From DATAES01 sp963721305 (GTDB taxonomy: Bacteria; Actinomycetota; Acidimicrobiia; Acidimicrobiales; JACDCH01): a stretch of DNA of 64,000 nucleotides. The position numbers were made by a program, and so were the translations under genes. The DNA lies in contig CAVRIR010000004.1 of the NCBI GenBank assembly GCA_963721305.1, forward strand, positions 558,001-622,000, in the 5' to 3' direction. The number at the start of each line of letters is the position of its first letter. Positions within the stretch are counted from its first letter, which is position 1. The notes under the pieces are model-generated. The model was not told the DNA's origin. It was given only the letters and a program-made list of their open reading frames with translations, and made no database searches. Of the stretch, positions 8,577 through 17,546 are shown piece by piece.

Positions 8577-8771
8577 TCAGCTCGCGACGAGGGCGGGCCG
8601 GCGGACCTCGACGCCGATCTCGTGACACAGGCGTCGGATCTCGTCGACGCACGAACCACAACGCGTGCCCGCGCCACACCGGTCGCCGATGTCGTCCTCG
8701 TCGACCGCGCCGAGCTCGATCTCGGTACGGATGGCGCGGTCGCTGACCGCCCGGCAGTGGCAGACGTACAT
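8577..8771 (-). CDS. bfd: Bacterioferritin-associated ferredoxin
   Basis: A 64-residue BFD-like [2Fe-2S] protein. It has YVCHCRAVSDRAIR with C-x-C, and DRCGAGTRCGSCVDEI with C-x2-C. Bfd donates electrons to bacterioferritin haem to mobilise stored iron. Its ATG overlaps the stop of the upstream 64-aa gene (TGATG), so translation is probably coupled. bfr follows 40 nt downstream. Confidence 0.92.
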   Translation of the reverse strand: MYVCHCRAVSDRAIRTEIELGAVDEDDIGDRCGAGTRCGSCVDEIRRLCHEIGVEVRRPALVAS

Positions 8772-8965
8772 CAGGCGGCGCTCCCGGAGTCGCGGGGCGT
8801 CTCGGCACCGGCACGGTGGACCACGACCGGGTAGTGATGGGCGAGCTCGAGGCCCTGGCTGACGCTGATGCTGCACTCGGCCGGCAACCGGTGGCCGACC
8901 CCGACGGCGGTGGCCGCGACGTCGTCGCCGCCAACGTCGAACCTGACGAAGCAGACACGTCTCAT
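8771..8965 (-). CDS. Small protein of unknown function, coupled to bfd
   Basis: A 64-residue frame starting MRRVCFVRFDVGGDD and ending PRDSGSAA. Its stop overlaps the bfd ATG by one base. The middle reads VGVGHRLPAECSISVSQGLELAHHYPVVVH. It has two cysteines and several histidines but no motif I recognise. It would be the first gene of a small iron operon with bfd and bfr, read from the promoter region at 8966-9060. No strong ribosome binding site is visible. That it is real is an inference from the overlap and the length of the otherwise empty interval. Confidence 0.5.
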   Translation of the reverse strand: MRRVCFVRFDVGGDDVAATAVGVGHRLPAECSISVSQGLELAHHYPVVVHRAGAETPRDSGSAA

Positions 8966-9018
8966 CCCGGGAACCGCCGGACGCTGCGAGCGCTGCACTG
9001 TAAGGGGTCCACGCACCT

Positions 9019-9033
9019 CTTGTAAGGTACCCC
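9019..9033. promoter_or_regulatory. Candidate iron box, copy 1
   Basis: CTTGTAAGGTACCCC shares 12 of 15 positions with the copy at 9093-9107. It lies 50-65 bp upstream of the bfd-side small gene, in the divergent region between iron storage and iron uptake genes. A DtxR/IdeR-type regulator is the natural candidate. Confidence 0.4.
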
Positions 9034-9083
9034 GAACAACCCGCCAACCGTCAAGGCCTCTGACGAAAAATTCCTGACTGGAC

Positions 9084-9113
9084 TTGACGGTACTTGTTAG
9101 GCAACCCTTAGAA
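9084..9113 (+). promoter_or_regulatory. Promoter and candidate iron box of the FTR1 operon
   Basis: TTGACG (9084-9089) is a good -35 box, and TTAGAA (9108-9113) is a possible -10 box at 18 nt spacing. Between them lies ACTTGTTAGGCAACCCTTA (9092-9110). It matches the mycobacterial IdeR box consensus at 12 of 19 positions by my alignment and contains motif copy 2 (9093-9107). Iron-bound repressor there would block the promoter. Confidence 0.5.
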
Positions 9114-9144
9114 GTCCGCGGAACGAACTGAGAGGACCGAACAG

Positions 9145-9633
9145 ATGCGGCTCGAACGGGGACCACGCCTCGCGACCACGGCGACGGCAGGGATGGTGGC
9201 GCTCGCACTGGCGCTCGGAGCGTGCTCGAGCGGTGGCAGCAAGACGACGACCGTGAACACTGCGAACACCGCGAACACCGCGAACACCGCGAACACCGAG
9301 GCCGGCGCCGGCGCGGCTCCCGAGGACCAGCGAGCACCCGACACGGCCGTGGCGACCGGGCTGAAGCAGATCCAGGACATCAGCGCCCAGGCCGCACAGG
9401 CGGTCGGCTCCGATCAGTCCAAGGCGCAGCAGCTCAGCGGCGAGATCGAGCCGCTGTGGCAGACCATCGAGGGCACGGTCAAGGCCAACGACGTCGAGTC
9501 GTACCTCACCTTCGAGGACAGCTTCGCGGCGTTGAAGACGGCGGCGGATTCCGGCGACAAGCCGAAGGCGAACGATGCCGCCACCGCGATCGCGGCCACT
9601 GTGGCGACCTATCTCGCGAAGTACCCCGGCTGA
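9145..9633 (+). CDS. Lipoprotein of the FTR1 iron-uptake operon
   Basis: A 162-residue predicted lipoprotein. It has a positively charged start, a hydrophobic stretch and lipobox LGACSSGG, then a spacer made of the tripeptide ANT repeated (about 9260-9300). The C-terminal part (GLKQIQDISAQAAQ, EIEPLWQTIEGTVKANDVESYLTFEDSFAALKTAA) is helical and resembles the imelysin/EfeO-like helical domains that accompany FTR1 permeases. A GAGAGGA ribosome binding site lies 8 nt before the ATG. The FTR1 gene begins 4 nt after its stop. It probably captures or presents iron outside the membrane. The family assignment is tentative. Confidence 0.75.
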   Translation: MRLERGPRLATTATAGMVALALALGACSSGGSKTTTVNTANTANTANTANTEAGAGAAPEDQRAPDTAVATGLKQIQDISAQAAQAVGSDQSKAQQLSGEIEPLWQTIEGTVKANDVESYLTFEDSFAALKTAADSGDKPKANDAATAIAATVATYLAKYPG

Positions 9634-9637
9634 CGCG

Positions 9638-10927
9638 ATGAGCCGTCGTCGGGTCGCCGTGATGTTGGTGAGTGCGCTCGTCGCGCTCATCACGCTCAGC
9701 GTGCTCGGCGCCGCGCCTTCGGGTGCGGCCCCGGCGGCGACGCAGCAATCGCCGTCCGTCTCCCGCGACGAAGCCATCAAGCAGCTCGATGTCGTGCGCG
9801 ACTCGATCGATCGCACGCTCGCGCTGATCAAGGACGGTCAGGCGCCACGGACGCGTTCAACGAGGCGAAGGATGGCTACCTCAGTCACTTCGAGCTCGTC
9901 GAGGTCCCGCTCCGTGTGGTGGATCCGACGCTCACGTCCGACGCCGAGACGAAGTTCGCGGAGATCCGCGGTCTGATCACCGATCGACGCGTCCGACGGA
10001 GGAGATTCGCAACGAACATCGTCGAGTTGCGTGTCTTGATCGACGACGCCGAACGCAAGCTCACCGACGAGGGGATCGGCGCGCCGGCGGTCGTGTTCGG
10101 TCAGTCGTTCATCATCATCTTCCGTGAGGGTCTCGAGGCCGTGCTGCTCGTGTCGGTGCTGCTCGGCTACCTCGAAGCGGCGAAGGCGACGCAGTACCGC
10201 CGTCCGATCCTGCTCGGGATGGCTGCTGCCGCGGCGCGCGACCGTCGTCACGTTCTTCTTGTTGCGCACGCTGCTGAGCGCGCTGCCTTTCGGGCAAGAG
10301 GTGCTCGAGGCGATCACCGCACTCATCGCGGTTGTCGTGTTGTTCTACGTGTCGTTCTGGTTGGTAGCGCGGCTCGAGCAGAAGCGATGGCTCGAGTTCC
10401 TCCGAGCGCGCATCTGGAGCGCCGTCTCCGTCGGCTCGACGATGGCGCTCGTGCTCGTCGGTTTCACCGCTGTCTACCGCGAGGGATTCGAGACCGCGCT
10501 CTTCTATCAGGCGTTGCTGTCGTTCGGGTCGGGCCTCGGTGTCTGGGTCGCCGCAGGGCTTCTCGCCGGGCTCGTCGTGCTGTCGATCGTCGCGTGGATG
10601 ATCTTCCGCCTCGGGCGGCGGGTTCCGGTCAAGGCGTTCCTCTCGACTGCGGTCGTACTGTTGATGGCGACATCGGTCGCGATGCTCGGCAACGCGGTGC
10701 GTTCGCTGCAGGAGGCCGACGTGATCGCGCTCCATCGCTGGCCCGGTTGGCCGCGCGCGCCGATCTTCCTGTCGCAGTCGCTCGGCTACTGGCCGAGCCG
10801 CGAGACGATCACCGCGCAGGTCGCGCTGCTCGGCGTGTACGTGGTCGGCGCCGCGTACGTGTTCGTGCTGCGACCCCGGCTGCGCAGCAGCACCGCGCCC
10901 GCCGTGGCTGCGTCCGCCGCGAGGTGA
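9638..10927 (+). CDS. FTR1-family high-affinity iron permease, frameshifted
   Basis: The reconstructed protein is about 430 aa. A signal-like N-terminus and an extracytoplasmic helical domain (DEAIKQLDVVRDSIDRTLALIKDGQ, then DAFNEAKDGYLSHFELVEVPLR) are followed by a seven-helix permease. The permease has two R-E-G-x-E iron motifs (FREGLEAVLL and YREGFETALFYQ). Frame changes occur near 9842 (one G apparently lost), around 9985-10010 (a compensated pair), and near 10235 (one extra base). Conserved protein continues across each. The family imports ferric iron, usually with a partner oxidase or binding protein, here probably the preceding lipoprotein. The last codons overlap the next gene (GTGA). 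Confidence 0.82.
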
Positions 10928-13017
10928 GCGTCCGGGTCGGCGTCGACGTCGGCGGCACGTTCACGAAGGCAGTCGCGTTCGACACCGACGAGGACGCGGT
11001 CGTCGCCGAAGCGATCGTGCCGACGACGCACGATCACGAGGACGGCGTCGCCGCCGGAGTGGTCGACGTCGTCGCGCGGCTCGCGCAGTCGGTCGGCGCG
11101 GACCACGTCGAGCTCGTCACGCACTCGACCACCCAAGCAGTGAACGCGCTGCTCGAAGGTGACGTCGCCACGGTCGGGATGATCGGGATGGGTCGCGCTC
11201 CCGACCTGCGCAAGGCGCGCAAGCGCACGATCGAGCCGAAGATCGAGCTCAGCGAAGGACGAGTGCTCGCCACGTCGCCGGAGTTCATCGACGTCACCGG
11301 CGGACTCGAGTCGACGACCGCGCACGACGTCGTCGAACGGTTGCATGCCGCGGGCGCCGAGGCCATCGCAGTTGCAGAGGCGTTCGCGCCCGATGACGTG
11401 ACCAACGAAGGCACTGTTGCGACCGCGGCCGAAGCGATCGGTCTTCCGGTCACCACGTCAGCGGAGCTGAGCGGCCTCTACGGCCTCGAGCTGCGCGCGG
11501 TCACTGCCGCGCTCAACGCGTCGATCCTCCCGATCGCCATCCGCACCGCCGAGGTCGTCGGCGACGGCGTCGCCGGTGCCGGCGTGAAGAGCGCGGTGAT
11601 GGTCATGCGCGGCGACGGTGGCGCCACCGATCTCGCCGGGTTCCGCCGGGCACCGGCCCGCACCCTGTACTCGGGCCCTGCCGCCTCGGTCGCGGGCGCG
11701 CTGCGCTCCAACCGAATCGATGACGGTGTGATCGTCGAGGTCGGCGGCACGTCCACGAACGTCGCCGCCATCCGGCGCGGCCGGCCTGCGCTCTCGTACG
11801 TGCAGGTCGCCAGCCATGCGACCGCGATCCGCGCGCTCGACGTCCGTGTGGTCGGTGTGGCCGGAGGTTCGATGCTGCGCGTCCGCCGCAATCGCGTCTA
11901 CGGCGTCGGTCCTCGCTCGGCACACATCGCCGGGATTGCCGTACGCGTGCTTCCTCGAGGCCGGCGTGTTCGAGGGAGCAACGACGGACGTCGATCGCGC
12001 CGCGCGCCGGCGATCCGGTCGACTACTTCGTCGTTCGGTTCTGCCCGACGGTCGCCGTGTTGCGCTGACCAACACGTGCGCGGCGAACGCTCTCGGCATC
12101 GTCGACGACGGCGACTACGCCGCGGGCAGACCGAGACGCCGCGCTGGCTGCGTTCGCGGTCGCAGGGCGGCAGTTGCAGCTGGCGCCCGAAGAGGTGGCG
12201 CGCCGGATGCTGCAGGCCTCGACCCAGGCGGTCGGCGATCTCGTGTCGACCGTGATGCACGACCATCACCTCGCAGCGGCCGGTGCTGGTGGCCGTCGGT
12301 GGCGGTGCCGGTGCGCTCGGGCCGAGCGGTCGCGCAGGCGATGGGACTCGACATCGTCGTCCCTGCGAAGGCCGAGGTGATCAGCGCGGTCGGCGACGCG
12401 CTGTCGCTCGTGCGGGCCGAGCGCGAGCGCACGTTCGACAAACCCTCGCCAGCCGACATCGAGCGGCTCGTGACCGAGGTCGAGGGCGAGGCGATCGCAG
12501 CCGGCGCGTCTGCGTCGAGCATCGACGTGCGCGTCGAGCACCTCGCCGAGCGCAGCGCGGTCCGAGTCGTCGTGACCGGCGCGGTCGGCCTGAGCTCGGG
12601 CGCCATGCCCGGTCGCCAGCCGGCCACCGCCCGACGACGCCGACGCCGTCGTTCGTAGCCGCGGCTTCGAGCACGCCACGAATCGTCGGCCAGTACTGGA
12701 TCGCAACGACGGACGGCCGCCGAGGCCGAGTCGTCGTGCTCGATCGCTACGCCGATGTCGCGGTCGACGTCGACGGCGTCGCGCTCCGACTCGACGGCGG
12801 CGACGCGTCGGAAGCCGAAGCGACGATCGTCGAGGCCGCGCTGCGAGGAGAACACGCGGCGCGTCGGCCCGGTCTCGATCGCCGCAGACGCGTGGGTGAT
12901 CAGCGGCAGCCGGTTCCTCCAGGTGCCCGAAGCCGGACGCGCGCCGTGTCGTCGACACCGTGCTCGACGCCGGCGCGGAGCCCGACCACGACCGTCGTCA
13001 TCATCGGAAGAGAGTGA
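10924..13017 (+). CDS. Hydantoinase/oxoprolinase-family protein, heavily frameshifted
   Basis: The clean first 340 residues begin VRVGVDVGGTFTKAVAFD (ASKHA phosphate-1 loop). They continue with LVTHSTTQAVNALLEGDVATVGMIG, LYSGPAASVAGALR and VEVGGTSTNVAAI, the HyuA-type hydantoinase_A signature. After about 11890 at least five one-base shifts occur. Pieces still recognisable are LPYACFLEAGVFEGATTDVDRAA, LTNTCAANALGIVDDGDYA, LVAVGGGAGALGP, GLDIVVPAKAEVISAVGDALSL, and the tail PTTTVVIIGRE. Such enzymes cleave cyclic amides or carboxylate ketones with ATP. The start GTG overlaps the FTR1 stop. The reaction here and the link to iron uptake are unknown. Confidence 0.72.
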
Positions 13018-13023
13018 CCTAGC

Positions 13024-13501
13024 GTGGCCCTCTACATCCCCGCGTCCCGCCGGCGCCGGCGCACGATCGTGTTCACGGTCGGCGCGCTCGTGGTCGGCCT
13101 TGCTCATCGGCCTGTTGATCGGCCATGCGTCGTCGCCGTCGGTCACCGACCGGGTCCACTCCGTGCAGGAGAGCGCGCGTCAGACGGCGTCAGGGCTTGC
13201 GCGTGCTGTCGCTGCACGAGGACAGCAGACGCCGTGTCGAACGAGACCACGGGCGACGGCGGCGCCGACCTCGTGCTGCAGCGGACGCGCGACGAGCTGA
13301 ACAAGGAGTTCTCCGACGCACCGTGGCTCGGCGCCGCCGCGCGCAAGCAGCTGCTCGACGAACTCGCGGCGCTCGACGCGCAGACCGACCGCAACACACC
13401 GGCGTTCGGCGTCGGCCGCGGACGCGCTGGCGACACACATCGAGAGCGACGTTCGGCTGCGGCCGTGCTCAGCCGCGGATCCCTTCGACCAGCGAGGATG
13501 A
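13024..13501 (+). CDS. Single-pass membrane protein of unknown function, frameshifted
   Basis: It starts with GTG six nt after the previous stop. The repaired protein opens VALYIPASRRRRRTIVFTVGALVVGLLIGLLIGHASSPSVTD, a basic cytoplasmic start and one transmembrane helix. A coiled-coil-like helix follows (TDRVHSVQESARQTASGL), then RTRDELNKEFSDAPWLGAAARKQLLDELAALDAQTD. Frame changes lie near 13100, 13200 and 13415. The end is uncertain because it converges with the GDT1-type gene, whose stop is at 13469. The position suggests a role with the FTR1/hydantoinase operon; I recognise no family. Confidence 0.5.
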
Positions 13502-14044
13502 CGCCGAACACGACGAACGCGACGACTCGCCCCGATCCGGATCGCCCGCTCGGGCAACCGCGTGCCCATCTGCTGACCGACGCAGGATGGCGAGCGCGTC
13601 GGCCGTGACCATGCCCGAGCGTCGAGCCCGACCCAGACGCCGAGCAGCTCTTCGGTCGTCGCCAGCGTGATCGTCGCCAGCATCGTCTTGTCGCCGAGCT
13701 CGGCGAGGAAGAACGCAGCCGACGCGCGACGACCGCAGAATCGGCTCGTGCGTTGCGCGCGCGAGGCCTCGTCTTCGTCGAGCGTGTCGCCGCGCAATGT
13801 CCATGCCGCGAAGCCGAAGAACACCAGGCCGGCGATGATCGAGATCGTTCGCGTCGGCAGCGCGGCACCGAGCACTGCGCCGATGACCACGGACACGGCG
13901 TGCACGAGCCGCGGTCGCGATCGTGATGCCGATGAGGATCGGCAGCGCGCGGTAGCGCGTCGCGAACGTCAGCGCCATGAGCTGGCTCTTGTCGCCGAGC
14001 TCGGCCACGAAGATGACGCCGAAGCTCAGGAAGAACGCGTGCAT
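13469..14044 (-). CDS. GDT1/UPF0016-family (TMEM165-like) cation transporter, frameshifted
   Basis: The repaired protein is about 190 aa with six predicted helices in two homologous halves. Each half has the family signature E-L-G-D-K-(S/T): VAELGDKSQLMALTFA early and AELGDKTMLATITLA in the middle. The end reads ILVEGIRG. Frame changes lie near 13910, 13740 and 13630. UPF0016 proteins move Mn2+ or Ca2+ out of the cytoplasm, and the two ELGDK motifs form the cation path. The start ATG at 14044 (MHAFFLSFGVIFVAEL) is chosen because homology begins there; upstream ATG codons at 14068 and 14080 are possible. Confidence 0.78.
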   Translation of the reverse strand: MHAFFLSFGVIFVAELGDKSQLMALTFATRYRALPILIGITIATAARARRVRGHRRSARCRAADANDLDHRRPGVLRLRGMDIARRHARRRRGLARATHEPILRSSRVGCVLPRRARRQDDAGDDHAGDDRRAARRLGRARRSGMVTADALAILRRSADGHAVARAGDPDRGESSRSSCSASSSLVEGIRG

Positions 14045-14076
14045 TGAGCGCTGTCTCGGCGACGGCATACAGGCGG

Positions 14077-15095
14077 TCAACCTGACGCCACGAGCACGGC
14101 CGCTCCGGTCAGCCGGTCGTGCGCGAGATCGGCGAGCGCGCGGTCCGCCTGCTCGAGCGGATACGGGATCACGGTCGGCCGAATCGGGATCTGCGCCGCG
14201 AGCGCGAGCAGCTCCCTGCCGTCCCGCCGCGTGTTCGCGGTGACGCTGCGCACCTGCCGCTCTTGGAAGAGGTGCGTCTGGTAGTGCAGCACCGGGATGT
14301 CGGTGAGATGGATGCCGGCGATGGCGAGGGTCCCGCCTCGGTCGAGGGCGGCGAGCGCGACCGGGACCAGCTCGCCGGCCGGGGCGAAGAGGATCGCGGC
14401 GTCGAGCAGCTCGGGAGGCTCGTCGGTCGCGCCTTGCGCGGACGCGACGCCGAGTTCGAGCGCGAGGCGTTGCGCGTCAACGGCCCGCGTCATCACGTGC
14501 ACGGTCGCGCCTTCGTACATCGCAACCTGCGCGGCGAGGTGCGCGGACGCTCCGAACCCGTAGATCCCGAGTCGTCCGCCCCGCGGCAGCGCTGACCGGC
14601 GCAGTGCCCGGTAGCCGATGATGCCGGCGCACAGCAGCGGCGCGGCCTCCGACGTCGGAGAACATCTCCGGGATCGCGTACGCGTAGTCCTCGGGCACGA
14701 CGGCGAGTTCCGCGTAGCCTCCGTCGGCGTCCCATCCGGTGAACGAGGGCGACACGCAGAGGTTCTCGCGATTGCTGCGGCAGAACGCGCACACACCGCA
14801 CGTCGAACGCAGCCACGCGATGCCGACCCGTTCACCGACTTCGAACCGATTGGCGTCCTTGCCGCGGTCGATCACGTGCCCGACGACCTCGTGACCCGGC
14901 ACCGTGCGTGGGCGATGCGGCTCGAGATCGCCTTCGGCGAGGTGCAGATCCGTCCGGCACACGCCGCAGGCCGACACCGCGACGAGCACGTCCCTCGGTC
15001 CGGGTGCGGGATCGGCGCGTTCGCCCGCTGCGCAGCGGGCTCGAGTCGATCGGCCCCGATTGTTCGACCCACCAAGCCAGCACGGCGCCGATCAT
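14077..15095 (-). CDS. Zinc-dependent alcohol dehydrogenase, frameshifted
   Basis: A medium-chain dehydrogenase/reductase of about 335 aa. VAVSACGVCRTDLHLAEGDL gives the catalytic zinc Cys, and VPGHEVVGHV gives the His-Glu pair. STCGVCAFCRSNRENLC is the structural-zinc four-cysteine loop. LGIYGFGASAHLAAQVA is the Rossmann loop for NAD(P)H. Breaks near 15030 and 14655 split it into three pieces. The spacing matches the family in which a zinc alcohol dehydrogenase follows GACGVCRTDLH. The start is uncertain: ATG 15095 or a GTG four codons later. It probably oxidises an alcohol or reduces an aldehyde; the substrate is unknown. Confidence 0.85.
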
Positions 15096-15118
15096 CGCAC
15101 CGGCGCGACGATGCAGTC

Positions 15119-17546
15119 ATGACGACACCAGCGCTGACGTCGGACGGCGCCGCGATCGCGCTGACCGAGGCGGAGGCGAAGGCCCGCGCCGCGGCCGGGC
15201 GCGCCAACGTCGTCGTCGACCAGACGAGCCGCACCGTCAAGGAGATCGTGCGGGCCAACGTCCTCACCCGGTTCAACGCGTTGCTCGGTTCGTTGCTCGT
15301 CGTGATCCTCATCGTCGGTCCGCCGCAGGACGCGCTGTTCGGCTTCGTCCTCGTCTGCAACACGGCCGTCGGCATCGTCCAGGAGGTTCGGGCGAAGCGC
15401 ACGCTCGACCGTCTGATCGTGGTCGGCGGCGCCACGACGACCGTGGTCCGGGCGGAAGGAAGTCGCGTGGTGCCGTCCCGGGACGTCGTCGAGGGCGACA
15501 TCCTCCAACTCGGTCGTGGTGACCAGATCGTCGTCGACGGTCCCGTCCTCGTCAGCGACGACCTCGAGGTCGACGAGTCGATGCTGACCGGAGAATCCGA
15601 ACCAGTGGCGAAGGGCGTCGGCTCGATGTTGCTGTCGGGCTCGTACGTGGTCGCCGGAAGCGGGCAGCAACGAGCCGACGTCGTCGGCGAGGCGTCCTAC
15701 GGTCGCCGGCTCGCGGCCGAGGGTCGCCGCTTCGTCCTGGCCAAGTCCGAACTGCGCGCCGGCATCGACCTGATCCTTCGTGGTGTCACGTGGGTGCTCG
15801 TCCCGACCGCGGTGCTGCTGCTGGTGAGCCAGCTCGCGCAGGCCGAGGATCTGTCCGAGGCATTGCGGGTCTCGGTCGCCGGCGTCGTCAACATGGTGCC
15901 CGAGGGTCTCGTGCTGCTCACGAGCACCGCGCTCGCGGTCGGCATCGTGCGGCTCGGTCGCCGGCGTGTGCTCGTGGGCGAGCTCGGCGCGCTCGAAGGA
16001 CTCGCTCGCGTCGATGTGCTGTGCGTCGACAAGACCGGCACGCTGACCGACGGCCAGCCCGAGCTGGCGGCGGTCGAACCCTTGACCGAGGGGATCGACA
16101 TCGACGACGTGCTCGCCGGGTTCGCCGCGAGCGATCCCGATCCGAACGCGAGCGTGCTGGCCATCCGCCAGGCGCGGCCGGGCAGCGCGTGGCCCGTCAC
16201 GTGGCGCGTTGCGTTCTCGTCGTCGCAACGCTGGTCGGCGATCGGCGTCGGTGAAGGTGGCTGGGCGCTCGGCGCGCCCGACGTGCTCTTCGACTGGGTC
16301 GCGCCCCCGTACCGCGATGTCGTGCCGTACGCGCAGCAACTGGTGCGCGAGCACGTCGCCGCAGGGCAACGCGTGCTGCTTGTTCGGCTGGTACCCGGGA
16401 CGCGCCGCCGATGAGCGGCCCGACGGAGGGTTCCAGCCGGTCGCCGTCGTGGCGCTCGGTGAGCAGGTCCGCGGCGATGTCGTGTCGACCGTCTCGTGGT
16501 TCCAACGGCAACAAGTCACGTTGAAGGTGTTGTCAGGTGACGAGCCGACAACGGTTGCTGCGGTCGCCGGAGCGGTGGGCATCGACGGTTACGAGCGTCC
16601 GATGAACGCACGCGACCTCCCGGCGGATGCCGGCGAGTATGCCGCCGCGCTTCGCGACGGCAACGTGTTCGGTCGCGTGGGGCCGGACCAGAAGCTGGCC
16701 ATCATCAGCTCGCTCCAGCAGAACGGCCACACCGTCGGGATGATCGGCGACGGCGTCAACGACGTCCTTGCACTGAAGCAATCGGATCTCGGCGTCGCGA
16801 TGGGCTCGGGATCGTCGGCGGCGCGAAGTGCCGCGCAGGTGGTGCTCCTCGACTCACGCTTCGCCGGCCTGCCGGCGGTGGTTTCCGAGGGGCGCCGGGT
16901 CATCGGCAACGTCGAACAGGTCGCGAAGTTGTTCGTCACGAAGACGGTCTACGCGTGCGTGCTCGCGATCGCGGTCGGCGTCGCGCAACGTCCGTTTCCC
17001 TTCTTCGCTCGCCATCTCACGCTCGTGAGCTCGTTGACGATCGGGATACCGGCGTTCATCCTCGCTCTGTCGCCTGGCGAGTCGCGCGTCGAGCCGCGGT
17101 TCCTCACCCGCGTGCTCGCGACCGCGCTGCCGGCAGGCTTCGTCGCCGCGGTGGCGACGTTCTGCGGCTTCGAGCTCGCGCGTCAGGAAGGACTGTCGCT
17201 GGACCAGAGCCGGACCGTCGCCACGCTGGTCCTGTTCGGCGTCGGTATGTGGGTCCTCACGATCGTCGCCCGACCGTTCACCCGCCCGCGGGTCGCCCTT
17301 GTCGCGCTCATGATCACGTTGTTCCTGATCGTGCTGGCGTCGCCGGGGCTGCGCCAGTACTTCTCGCTCGAGATGCCTCGCCTCATCGTGTGCATGGCCG
17401 TGATCGGCATCATCGCTCTCGCCGGCGCGGCCCTCGAGCTCGGCTGGCGGTTGGCGAGCTGGCTGTCGTCGTGGTGGCGTAGCCGCAGCTCGGCCGCCGG
17501 TTCTGTGCCTGCTCGGGAGGTCGGTCAGCCCACGAGCGGAAGGTGA
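15119..17546 (+). CDS. Cation-transporting P-type ATPase, CtpE-like, one frameshift
   Basis: About 808 aa. The actuator domain has TGESEPV. The membrane segment carries VNMVPEGLVLLTSTALAVGIVRLG. The phosphorylation loop is CVDKTGTLTDGQ with the aspartate that forms the acyl-phosphate. The hinge reads MIGDGVNDVLALKQSDLGVAMGSGS. The last 250 residues contain further helices. A single extra base near 16385 splits it. The MPEGL pattern and overall length fit CtpE, the calcium-uptake ATPase of mycobacteria, better than copper or zinc ATPases, and there is no N-terminal metal-binding domain. The start ATG lies 24 nt from the divergent dehydrogenase start. Confidence 0.88.

Noticed and set aside
15092..16582. 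496-aa minus-strand frame
   Set aside because: Antisense to the P-type ATPase; composition is that of a shadow frame (His/Asp/Arg-rich).
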